Origin: Selaginella moellendorffii
Taxonomy: Eukaryota; Streptophyta; Lycopodiopsida; Selaginellales; Selaginellaceae
Reading direction: 5' to 3'
Length of the DNA: 64,000 nucleotides
Assembly: GCF_000143415.4 (NCBI RefSeq)
Contig: NW_003314268.1
Span: 387,117 to 451,116 of the forward strand
The first letter of the stretch is position 1, and each line of letters starts with the position of its first letter. A program made the translations under genes and the position numbers. The notes beneath the pieces are model-generated. The model made no database searches. It was not told the origin of the DNA and worked only from the letters and a program-made list of their open reading frames with translations. Positions 11,716-22,879 of this stretch are shown here, piece after piece.

Positions 11716-14084
11716 GGATTAATGTTAGCCTATTGGTGGTTCTATAAGTTGTTCCATATATTGGTGAATAGATTTGCTATGAGTGGCAAATAAACTAGTC
11801 TGTAGCTGTTTAGCACGGCACTATTGGATCCTTCCTAGGTATCATTATAAACAAATCAATCAAGATTATAAGAATTAGTCTATTGGTTCAAGTAGCCATT
11901 GTTGTGCTCTCTCATAAACTTTTCTTGGATTGGATTGAAGGCAGTGTGAAAGCAAGTTTGAGGTTTGGTCAAAGTAGAGTCTAAAAAGAAAGTCATCAAA
12001 GACGAAGGATCAAACATGTAAATCATTTTCTCTTGAAGAGATGATTTGCAACGAGGTGTTAACTCATTGCTTATGTTCACATTAATATCCCTACCTTGAT
12101 GTGTGTTGGAAATAATGGTTTTACAAATGGTGAGTTGCAGGATGGATAGCGGTGAAATGCTATACCATTTTATCTAGGTTTATTATTGAAGACTTGGGTT
12201 GCAATCTTTTCTAGGGAACCTTGTTATTGCTCCTTGAATAGCTTAGTGTTAGATTATTTTTGAGTTTGGTCAAAAGAGAGTGGCATGAGATTGTCCGTGT
12301 TGTGAACAAAAGTTAATGGTATTAAGTGTTATAAATCTTTATTGGTGGGGTGTGGCATTTATGTTACATTTTGTAGAATCGAGTTGGCACTTTAGTCATA
12401 TAAACCTTTGAAGTAATGACATGAGTGTTGCTCATGATGTTGCTCAATTGATGATCAAGTCATTGTGATACTTATATCATATCCATGTGATTGAGCAATA
12501 TGTTTATAAAGTTGCTTGGTTAAATAATAATCAACCCCAAAGTGGTTGATAGTGAAGTTAGTTTACTTACAAATAGTAACATTGAAATAACATTGATTGG
12601 ATTCTTAATGGTGGTCCAATTATGCTAAGCTTATGTTGATACTTTGTTTCCTTGAGGGGTTTGCTCATTTGGTGTTGGGAAATGTTATAACATTCATTTG
12701 CTATAGCTTGTTAGTGAATCTATTAGCACTTGGAGTAAATTGTTGGATGGAGAAGGTGTGTAGTTAAGGCATTGACATTGTTAGCACTTGTGTTAATGGA
12801 AGTGGCATTGTTATTTCAAGTGATATGGAATTTTTTTAAATCTTGATTTTCCATATCATTTTTCTTGTTAGTGTTTTGGCTTCACATTGAATTTTGGTAG
12901 TTGAAAAAGAGTGTTAATGCAATGTGAATATCCAAAGATATGGATGTTAATACCCATATTATAGATTTGTCTAAGTGGAGGTTGTGTACCAATATGAGTT
13001 CATCTCATGATTTACACTTTAGTTTTGATGAAGTGTTGATTATATAAAGCTAGCCTCTTCAAGACATGCTCAGAGCTATTGGCTAAACACATTAAGCTTA
13101 TTACAGTTGAGTTGGATTCGAATGGTCATTTAGTTCATGCTTGTTCATAAACCTTTATCTCGTACATGAGGTATTACGTTCATATTGGACAAGTATATGA
13201 CTTAATAGCATGAGTTTAGTGTTTGTGTCTTGTGAAGGCAAGTTGAAAAGTGATTGCTGGTTGCTTTGTGACTAATGATTGTTTATAAACTTTGTTAAGG
13301 ATTGTTAACACTTACTTCACTTAATGAATTAGCAGTTATGGGCTTGCTTTACCGGATGGTGTTGTGGAGGATCATGTCATAGGTTTGCATGGTTTTTCTA
13401 TGTTGGCATATCGATTCCACCTTTGTTGATATTATTTAGTTATATTTAATTTATGGTGTTAGATTTTATTGAGTCTTGGATGTGGTGAATCACTCCTTAA
13501 TGATGTGTTATTTGTAACTAAGTTTTATTGAAGGTTTAATCTCGGATACTGAGTAAGGTATTTTTGACTTTGGTTAGCTTGGTTGTTAAAGAATTTTAAG
13601 TGGTGATTCATATTTTGGTGTTGATGGCATTGAAATGATGCCTTATCGTTGACATTATTGATGTTGAGATTTAAGTGAGATGAGATGTCTCTTATAAGGA
13701 TTGATATTGAGTTTCATTAGTCTTGATGAAGATAGTGTTGATGATTAAGTTGTAGCTTTATGTTATTAGCATTCATGCATTTGCTAGTTAGCGATTATGT
13801 TGACATTCAAATGAACTAAGTGGTAAGCTGAGTTAGCTATGTTCTAGACGAGATTGTTTAGTAAGGGTTGAGCTTTAATTTATCCTTGAAAAGTGATTCA
13901 GCCGTGGATTATATTAGTTTTATGAGAAGAAGAGTTAGTGATCAATACTGAAATATATTAATCAGTGATGATTCTTTTTGGGCTTTTTATGAAGTGAGTT
14001 ATGTCTTGCTATAGATAGATTCATGGAAGATCATTTAGTGATCACTTATTAAGTATAACTTTGTTATGCTAAGCTTTTGGATTG

Positions 14085-15653
14085 TGTAAGCGACTAAATT
14101 TTCTATTCTATTTTAGTCACTTAACCACACCTCCACCACTTGGAGGAATCTCACTCACAACTTCTATAAGTCCTATCCAGACTTAGGGTTTGCTATCCCC
14201 GAGAATGGCATCCATGCCACTTAACCTTTGCATTTGGTCTGAGTGTTCCACGTGTCCGATCCCTTAGTTGACACCCCGAAAGTACCACCGACATATCAGC
14301 TCGTTATGCTAAGGCCATGCCTTTTCACCTTGGTCACATCGGTGGTCTAACACCACTTGCATCATAATCCCATCTCTCAAAGTCTGGGCCATCTATCTAT
14401 GAGTGATCATCTTAAATCCACTCCTTAGCACCTTAAGATGCCCACAGACATGGGAAATAGCCTTCCCCAATATCCCTTTTACAGTCCCTATCAAATCCCT
14501 TTTTTATCCATGGCCGTGTTTGCCAACACTGCCACTAGAACAAGGCCCACAGACCTAGCCACCAAGTCCCACTGTCCTCCGAGACTTCCTCACCGTGTGA
14601 CCGTATCCTTGGTCACCACACCAAAGGATTACTCCTCTTCCTTTCCATAGTTCAGAACTTTGGGACAACATTTTAGAACACTGTGGCTCATGGATATTTT
14701 CCCCACCTTCCACCTTTGGCTGCTCTAGTTATAGGCTTAGAATGAGGTTCCATTGAGCCACGCTAGGTATCCAAGTAGGTAGTGCCACCCATGCTTGGAC
14801 TGGGAGCATTGACCATTTGATCTCCTGGGGGAACTAGAGCTAACTTTTGAATACTTTACCAAGCTACCTCGCTTGTCAGTCTGTATCCACTTTAGCCTTG
14901 GACTTCCCAATGGTTATCTTATCACCTAACACCTAAGTACAGTTTTCCTGGGCCAAATTGGCCTTTCCTGGCCAAACTAGCTCCATTGAGGTCCAAGCCT
15001 ACACTCTCCCTACTATACTTTTAGAACCCCCCCGCCCCACCCCCGCCCCTCCCTTGGGGGATGATTGCTTTGGGCTTTCACCTAACAACTTGTATTAGTA
15101 TTCAAACTTGGACTCGAACTTAGACTCGGACTTAAACTCGGTCTCAGGCTCGGACTCAGTCTCGGTCTCAGACTCAGACTTGGTCTCGGTCTCGGTCTTG
15201 GTTCCATCTCGGACTCCATCTCGGGTTTATCTTATGTCCATCTTAGACTCCATCTCGGACTCCATCTCGGGTCCATCTCGGGTTCATCTTGGACTCCATC
15301 TCAGGTCCATTTCGGACTCCATCTCGGATCCATCTCGGACTCCATCTTGGGTCCATCTCAGACTCCATCTCGGGTCCATCTCGGACTCCATCTCAGACTC
15401 CATCTCGGGTCCATCTCAAACTCTATCTCAAACTCCTCCATGTGTAATGTGTTGGTCCTTTTATGCCCCTTTTCTAGAGCCTCACTTACTGTTTTCTTCG
15501 TGCTTGTTCTCGAGCACTTCGTTAGAAGTTGCACTCCCACTCTCGACTATCCAGGTCAGAGCTTTTAGTCCAAACGTGTTACTCCCATTTGGCTTCCTAC
15601 TACGTGGCACCCTTTTAGCTCCACTTTTAGGGCTTTGGGATTTGTGTTTCACA
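14085..15653. mobile_element. Solo LTR (1,569 bp) nested in the old LARD
   Basis: The insertion begins TGTAAGCGAC and ends TTTCACA, and is flanked by GATTG on both sides (14080-14084 and 15654-15658). Removing it restores continuity with the young LARD interior near its position 6035. No internal coding or second LTR is present, so it is a solo LTR from recombination between LTRs. A diverged inverted part of the same LTR family recurs at about 18890-19165. Confidence 0.87.
15105..15436. repeat. Short-period tandem repeat (6/12/24 bp) in the solo LTR
   Basis: About 330 bp are built from CTCGGACT-like hexamers passing into 12-bp and 24-bp units of the form TCCATCTCGGAC/GG. The long open frame across it (15108-15659, Ser/Asp/Pro rich) is a by-product of the repeat periodicity, so I do not call a gene. 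Confidence 0.85.
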
Positions 15654-17247
15654 GATTGATGTAGATATGTTTTTCATTAGTTTTGCATTATGAAGTTTAG
15701 TTTCTTGATGTGTTGAGAAGGATATTATGGGTGGTACTATGATTTCTTCTTTAGTATTAAAATTAGTCACGCAAAACTTGTGAACATTTTGGACAAGACA
15801 TAACTATAGGCTTCTTTGAGTTTTTTGGTTCTTTGAGTTTTTTATACTCATTATTCCATTTGTTAAAAGTTGTTAGGGAAGGTATTTTGGCACATTACTT
15901 TCGATGTTGAAGTTGGCTTTTGCATTTAGCAATCATTGGTGATGATTGACTATCATCTATAATAGTTGATTATCCTTATCAAAGGTTTTGCTTGATTGTT
16001 ATTGATATCGAATGATTTGCCATTCTTCGGGATGGTAAATTTTTTCTTTGACAATGATTATGCATCTTTTCATTGATGGGATGATTGATGATCTTTCATG
16101 ATGGTTAGTTGTTCGCTTTGATGGCTTATGGCTTTTCACATTATCATATATTCTTTGTGATTTGCTTTGGATTGGTATTTTGGGTTTAAGATATCAGTAG
16201 GATGTTGCTAATTCTTGCTTGAGCAACTTTGGTTCTTTGGTATTATTGATCGGGATCTATTCAGATTGGCTAATGCAATAGTTAACATAAATGAGTGTTT
16301 GTTGGTTTTACGGCATTCACTCTGTTTAGTTGATTGTTACTCTAGTTGGTTCTAATAAATTGAATGTTATTACGTTTGTGATACATTTACAAGCATCTTG
16401 CTTGCTAGTCAATGATACTTTGTGCTTTTTGAGTTATCTTTGGTAAAGCTTTTGGCATACTGTCTACAATCTTTGGTAGTTAAGTTTTCTCATTGAGTTT
16501 ACTTGATAACATACTTGCTATTAAAATTTGTTAGATGGTGAATCCAATAATTTTCCAACTATAGTGATCTTGGTGGTTCCTATACTCTAATACTTGTTTA
16601 TCGGATGATAACTTATTTTGGAATACTTTTGTGTTCTAATTGAAGATTTATTCACTGATAATTCAGTCTTTAAGATATCATTGTCTATGACTTTGATATT
16701 GTCCATCTATTGATCTTTGAATTTCGGCTAATATAGGCAGATTGGCTTTAGCACTTCATGTGCATGGTGAAATCTTTAGTCATAGAGTAGCTGTTGTAGA
16801 CTGGTCACACCACCCGCCTCTCTGTCGATGTTCGTTATTCCCTTGAAAGGGCATGACTGTGTAAACAACTCTAACTGCCTGTTTATAGTAGTTTATCTAA
16901 ACCTTATTGACAAATTTGGTTTCTTTGCTCAGGAGGGTTGGGGCCTCTAGCTTCTCTCTCTATGTCCCTATAGGTAGGGGTGTATCACACTTTTGTAAGT
17001 TGGGTGACACCCAGAGCAATAAGGGTGGCTAACTCCTTTGGTCATTTCCTTGTCGGTGACGGTTGGAAAGTGTCTGAGTTAGTAGCACATCTGTGTTATA
17101 CAAAGAGGTTACCTTAACTCATTTAAGTTGGTACATTTATCACATAGTATGATCACCATGAACTTTTTCTAGGATTGTTTCCTTGGTGGTGGTCTAGACT
17201 CAAGTATGTATTGACAAGGACGTCAATCTTCCCTAAGGGGGGGAGAG

Positions 17248-18841
17248 TGTTGCAAATGTGACATTGGGTATCAAAAATTATCTATTAACTGTCCTTTTGG
17301 ATATTTTTTCCTTATTGCTATGATGGCAAGAGGTCGGTATTGTTGGACCTGTTATTAATCTCCACCTAAGCTAATTAAGAAATTAATTTTCATGTGTACA
17401 CTTGACCAAATGAGCATAAAGATGGAATTCCTAAATGCTATCAGTCAAGCATACTTAACCTGGCTAGAGAAACTCATTTGTTGACTTGCACTTGCTAGTG
17501 TTGGGAACCCCTGAAATATTAAGTTTGGTCTCTCAATATTTGCTAAATGATAGTTTACCATGTCTGCCAAACACCCTTGTTATCATACCCTTTATATTAG
17601 TCTCATTCTGGTCCCAAATGCTGTTTATGGAAAGTGTTTAAATTTACTAATTTGGCATATCTACGGAATGTAGAGATTGTTTTAAACATAATGGTGTTTG
17701 TTCTGTGACCAAATTCGCAATATAAAGACATTCCATATTTAGTAAGTTTCAAGCTTGTACCAAAGACTAACTCCTGGTACTAAGGGAGGCTTAGGGTGAT
17801 GTAGCGCACCTTATCTCTCTCCCCTTAAGCCAACTAAAAAACCAATTATTCCATGTGAGGCAATTAGTTATCCACCCGTACCATAGTCCTAATTGGAAAA
17901 CCAATTATTCCATGTGAGGCAACTGGTCATCCACCCGTACCGTAGTCCCATGGTGGACACCTTCGTCTGTGGATGCTCCACCAAGAGGAAGGACGTATGT
18001 ATGGATGCCCAATACATATGATTTCAAATTTAGGGGTAAGAATATACCTTGCTCAAGGGTATATTATACTTTTAAGTAGCCACTAATCAATGGGAATTGA
18101 ACCTGTGCAATTTGCTCCGATACCAACTGTAGTGCACATTATCTCTCTCCCTTTAAGCCAATTAGAAAAGGGGCAATTGCTTGATGAGAGAGCCCTTAGT
18201 GGCTATTTTATCCCTATTTATCCCCCAAGGTTCCAAAGATCCATGGTGACAATATAGCCAAATCTCATCCCATAATCACATGCGTTACAGATGAAGCCCA
18301 AAGCATGTGTTCCTTAAGGTTGGGGGCAGGGGGTTGTGGGGGGTTTGAAACGTATAGTAGGGATAGTGGGTAAGTCAAGTATGGCCGACCAACCTAAGCC
18401 ATAATTTAGCTCCGCTTGCGTGTCTATCCTTGTTCTGCATTTGGCTTAGGTCTAATCCCAAGTTCCATACCATGTTAGTTGGTGAAGTACCTATATCCTC
18501 GCGTTAAACAATCAGTTTGGTGAAATAGCGCCAAACTTCATTTGGCTCTATGTTGCATGTTAGTTCTAGCATTGGGATGTTGGATACTTTAGGATTGTTC
18601 CAAGTCATTTCGTGCTCCTGTCCCTTCGCTTCTTGGGATATATACTTGGGAGTCGTTCCGTACTCCAGTGCTATTACTCCTTGGCTTCATGCTTCGGAGT
18701 TTGGCTCCGTTCTTTTATTCAGTGGACCAAGGCCCTGAAACTTGGGTTTCATAGCACTAACATGGAAGGTCTAGGTTTTGCTTCATAATTGTCCTGTGGT
18801 AAATCATCATAGAATAAAGGGTAAAAACCATATGTGCTATA
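17248..18841 (+). repeat. 3' LTR of the old LARD copy
   Basis: It follows a purine tract directly. It matches the reverse complement of the young LTR throughout, except for the 490-bp insertion at 17800-18289. Without that insertion it is about 1,104 bp, close to the 1,146 bp of the young LTR. Confidence 0.82.
17800..18289. mobile_element. TRIM-like LTR element (copy A, 490 bp)
   Basis: It interrupts the old LARD LTR between GGTGA (17795-17799) and GATGA (18290-18294), an imperfect 5-bp target duplication. The ends are TGTAGCGCAC and GCGTTACA. An internal PBS-like block (reverse complement of CTCCGATACCA) sits directly before a second TGTAGTGCAC end near 18130. This looks like a miniature LTR element with very short LTRs. 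It has no coding capacity. A related fragment lies at 11155-11455. Confidence 0.65.
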
Positions 18842-20300
18842 GTGTGGTACTAGGATGACCACTCATGGATAGATTGCTTAATCTTTTAGAGATAGGACAA
18901 GGGCATGGGTGGTCTTGGATTACCAATGGACAAGGGATGGCTTTAGCGTAACATATTAATATGTCAGTGGTACCTTTAGGGTGTTTGTTATAGAATTAGA
19001 CATATAGAGCACTTGAACCAAGTGCAAAGGCTGAGTGGCATAAATACCATTTATGGGCTAGCATGTCCCCAAGTAAAAAATAAAACTTACAAAGGTTGTG
19101 AGTAAGATTCCTTCAAGTGGTTAAATGTGTGCTTAAATGACTAAAGTAGTTGTTCCACTAAAAGTTTTACACTTACATATCACACTTTGATGGTTTAAGT
19201 TATATTTTGTCTTTTATATCCAAAAAATTTGATTTTTACTGCTTTGTATTGCTAGAGATCTACTTGATAGAGTGATGTTTGAAGATCCTAAGAATTATGT
19301 GAATAGTGTAGAAATGAAAACAAAGATCAAATATTTATAATGATGTAATAAAGTGATGTTTTGTGAATGTCAGTGGATGGAGATGAAAAGGAAGATGTAG
19401 AGAAAGAAGAAAAAAATAATTTGAAAAACCAAAAGAAGGAAAGAATTCATTAAGAGTTGAATTTACTTTCATAATTGCTATGAGCTGTTAATGCTAAGTT
19501 TTGGATTAATATTTGACGAGTATTCTTCCACTAATTCAAGTAAAGTCTGCCAAACACTTGGGCCGTGTATAAGTGGGATAACAATGGCGTTACAACTTCC
19601 ATTATCATCCATCTATAGAGTATAAAATGAATGACTTAATATTAATTTGTTTTCCCAATCTTATAGTATATGGTTTGTTTAAAAAATTTATTGCTCAATG
19701 GAAGGGACCACATCAAATGTTATGGCAAGTTAGACTACAAGTTTATAATGTTCAATAGGCTAATCCTCTAAAAATTATACATGTGCAATGGATAAAACAC
19801 TTCATACAAAGGGATCGACATCACTTACAAATCTAGTGATGCCTCCTCTTTATGATCCTCTAGATCCTGATCTGTCCATTAGAGAACCCTAACTATCTTC
19901 TATAATTCCAAGAGGAGAGGATGATATGAGGTCTAAATGTATAACTACTATATTATATGTTAATATAGTATAGTGGGATTTTGATAATTGCTGAATTATT
20001 TTCAATCCAGACCATTTGCTTTTGTATATAAACTAAGGTTTTTAAATTAATTAATATGCACATTTTTGTAATGCACTCATACTGTTTTATTATTAATCTT
20101 CATTTATATGCTTATTTCACTGACTTGCCAATCCCTGTATATTACCATCATGCTTGCTACTTTATTACAGGAGTTCCTGAAAGATGAGGGAAACTCATAG
20201 GCTCAAAGAGAGTGGCCTTCGTCTTTACACATATCCTGGTCATGATTAGAGGCTTCAAGCTCATTAAAGACTGTCTTTGCTAAGTTGTTTTTGGCAATAG
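18842..20300. other. Retroelement debris between transposon cluster and first gene
   Basis: About 18890-19165 matches the inverted end of the 14085-15653 LTR. About 19680-19835 reads FIAQWKGPHQMLWQV and KIIHVQWIKHF in one plus-strand frame with a stop between. This resembles the C-terminal integrase tail of Ty3/Gypsy-like polyproteins, but it is too short to be sure. Nothing else is recognisable. Confidence 0.5.
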
Positions 20301-20494
20301 CATTATTCTTTATTGCCTTTGAGATTTTGTTAAGACATACAAACTAATAAAGATGAATTAAATATTTCTAATCTTAAGGCTTTAAATCTGTTACTCTATA
20401 ATCGGTTGGTTGTGACAAAAAACATTTGCAGCAGTACAAGGAAAATCTGTAACTATATGCATAGGGTTTAAGGTTAAAGCGGGATTTTTGAGCC

Positions 20495-22257
20495 ATGGCA
20501 CTATCGCCATGGCTGCCAGCTGCCCGGATCAAAACAAGGCGGCATGGCTCTTCGATCAGTGCTTGTATCACTGTGACAACACCAACCCAGAAGGTAAGGC
20601 TAGGAAAATCCAGTGTAGAGGTTTCTCCTGTCGGGATTGGGGCTTGGTCGTGGGGCGATACAAGTTACTGGAATGAAGGCACTTGGAATGGTAGTGATTC
20701 TTCTTTCTTCATGCCGAGTTGTGTGGATTATCACTCTTCAATTACAGATAGAAAGTTGAGAGATGCCAAAGAGGCATTCACCGCGAGCGTGGAAAGTGGT
20801 TTGGATTTCTTTGATACTGCAGGTGAGCAATTTTGCTGGTTGATCACAATGGTGTGTTCAATTCTCTTTTTTCGTTTGTCCAGAGGTCTATGGCTCCAAG
20901 GTGGAATTCTCTGTCCCGAGCTAGAACTTTACTGCTAAACCATCTAACTTGTCCAACTCCAGTTTGCATCTGGTGCTGTAAATTCTGAAACACTTCTAGG
21001 AAGGTAAACAAGCTTGTCTTCTATTTTTCAAGTTTTCCTCTTTCTTCCCGCAGGTTTATCAAGGAGATCAAACAAGAAGAGCAATCTAAGATTGTAGTGG
21101 CAACGAAGTTTGCTGCACTGCCATGGAGGTTTGGCCGAGGGAGCGTTGTCAAAGCACTCAAGGATTCTCTGGAGCGTCTCAATCTTTCGTCTGTCGATTT
21201 ATATCAGCTCCACTGGTATGGCACTTTTAACTTGAAAGACGCTCTAAACTTCACGTCTAAATTAAATGGCAGGCCAGGCATATGGGGAAATGAAGGTGGT
21301 GTCTTCTTTCTTTCTTTTTTTCATTTTTACTCGTTTTCTAGTTTCTTTGCTACGTTGTATTTGTAACAGGATATCTCGACGGTCTTGGTGACGCTGTGGA
21401 GCAAGGACTCGTAAAAGCCGTAGGAGTTTCCAATTACAAAGGTGTGGCATTTCTACTTTGGAAACCAATGTAAATCCTTGGTTTGCTTCCAGTGGACAGG
21501 CTTAAGAGGGCTCACGACCAGCTGAAGAGACGAGGAGTTGTCCTGGCATCGAATCAAGTAAACTACAGCCTGATCTATCGAAAACCAGAGGAAAACAGCG
21601 TCAAACAAGCCTGCGACGACCTGGGAATCACACTCATAGCTTATTCTCCGATCGCTCAAGGTAACTTCCAGGCACATGAAATAAAAAGATGAGGATTCTC
21701 AAACATCTCACAGGTATCTTGAGCGGGAAATACACGCCATCAAATCCACCAAAAGGACCCAGGGGAGGAATCTACAATGCGGAGTTCCTGTCAAAGGTAA
21801 TAGCTACTATTCTTTTTCTTGTTTGTAGTTTTGAACTTTTTGAAACTTCCTCAGCTCTCTCCTGTGCTAAACAAGCTCAAGCAACTAGGAGAAAAGTATG
21901 ACAAGACATCCACACAGGTTTTTTTTTTCTGGTGGAGCCTTGAAAGTCACATAACTTACGCAAAGTTTTCTCGATGTTTAACTTTTCCAGGTAGCTCTCA
22001 GTTGGCTGGTCGCACAGAAGAATGTGGTTCCCATTCCAGGTGCCAAGTCGGCACAACAGGTACTAAAAGAAAAAAAAACAGAAAAAAAAATTTCATATTG
22101 TTTTTTCGTGGCTAAGTAAAGAGGCATCTCCACTTATCAGGCGATTGAAATCGCGGGGGCTCTCGGATGGAACTTAACAGCCGACGAAGTTGAGGAACTC
22201 CGGGACATTGCAAAGAGAGTTTCTCCAGTGGTTGGATTTCCCGTCGAGAACCTGTGA
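20495..22257 (+). CDS. Aldo/keto reductase, chloroplast type (At1g06690-like)
   Basis: NAD(P)H-dependent aldo/keto reductase, 361 aa in 12 exons: 20495-20690, 20748-20822, 20884-20900, 20963-21003, 21054-21215, 21273-21295, 21370-21441, 21493-21660, 21714-21796, 21855-21917, 21991-22059, 22141-22257. The first about 35 residues are basic and Ser/Ala/Thr-rich, consistent with a plastid transit peptide. The AKR barrel then starts at [16 protein letters not shown]. The catalytic tetrad is visible: Asp88 and Tyr93 (FDTAEVYG, split by an intron), Lys128 (VATKF) and His163 (YQLHW). The cofactor-end motifs GVSNY, NQVNYSL and IPGAK are in order. The closest remembered family is the plastid NAD(P)-linked oxidoreductases such as At1g06690; the substrate is unknown. 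One exon is only 17 nt, but every joint keeps frame. Confidence 0.93.
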
Positions 22258-22463
22258 AGGCTTCCTCGTCTAGTTCTTGAGAGAATCTAAAGCTTCTTTC
22301 TCTTGATAGAGTGGACTCAGTACGCTCTAGATATTGAACTTAGAAACGTAACTACGTATGAACAAATCTCGTGACTGTTGCCTAATAAGTTAAAACACAC
22401 AGCTCTTCCTGGAAGTTCCATTGGAATTGGTCAGGTCACTTGACGCGGTGGCGGCCACCATTC

Positions 22464-22470
22464 TATAAAA
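22464..22470 (+). promoter_or_regulatory. TATA box of the 22517 gene
   Basis: TATAAAA lies 47 bp before the ATG at 22517, in the 260-bp gap after the aldo/keto reductase stop. It implies a very short 5' leader. Confidence 0.65.
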
Positions 22471-22516
22471 TCCTGGGAACAAAGATCTCTCCACGTCTGT
22501 TGCTACTACGCAGGCC

Positions 22517-22879
22517 ATGGGAAATTCGCTGGGGTGCTGGAGCAGCGACGAGAGATTAGCGCAAATTCGAGGAGTTACCTTTGTCAACAACACTGGCAGC
22601 ACGATCCAGCTAATGGAGAAGAATCGAGAGGTGTACGGAGGCTTGTTGTGTACTCTGGAGGCGCAGGCCCGTAGCGCGAAGCTAACTTATCCCAAGAACC
22701 AGCTCTACTATGCCATGGCGGTCCTCGCGCGGAGTGAAGATGGCCTGGTAATACCAACAAATCTGGCGGTTAGTTCCAGGGACATGGATTCTTACAGCCA
22801 AATCACAGTCTCTGTGAGAAATGGTGCTTACTTTCTCCAAGGCGTGAAGAGAGATCCTAGACAAGTGCTCGCTTCGTGA
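22517..22879 (+). CDS. Small 'NNT' family protein, N-myristoylation signal (family unrecognised)
   Basis: Single-exon gene, 120 aa. It begins MGNSLGC, a strong N-myristoylation context with an adjacent cysteine that could be palmitoylated, which suggests membrane anchoring. After about 18 residues comes a probable beta-rich domain: VTFVNNTGSTIQL, REVYGGL, then LYYAMAVLA. Two other genes in this window encode the same pattern (36733-37158 minus and 38975-39430 plus): NNT..TI.L.(D)K, then a YY.M.VL block about 40 residues later. I do not recognise the family and assign no function. The last 23 bp of this CDS overlap, antisense, the end of the P450 CDS. Confidence 0.8.
   Translation: MGNSLGCWSSDERLAQIRGVTFVNNTGSTIQLMEKNREVYGGLLCTLEAQARSAKLTYPKNQLYYAMAVLARSEDGLVIPTNLAVSSRDMDSYSQITVSVRNGAYFLQGVKRDPRQVLAS

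Larger units (their letters stand above)
11730..18841 (+). mobile_element. Old, decayed inverted copy of the LARD with nested insertions
   Basis: The interior (about 11730-17247) is the reverse complement of the young LARD interior with many substitutions. It ends in a PPT at 17232-17247 and continues into an LTR at 17248-18841 that starts TGTTGCAAATGTG. Comparison with the young LTR shows nearly every CG changed to TG or CA, the mark of long-term methylation and deamination. Its left LTR is missing or replaced by repeats. A solo LTR (14085-15653) and a TRIM-like element (17800-18289) are inserted in it. Confidence 0.85.

Noticed and set aside
15108-15659. 183-codon Ser/Asp-rich open frame
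   Set aside because: It is produced by the 12/24-bp tandem repeat in a solo LTR; all frames across it are periodic and it has no domain.
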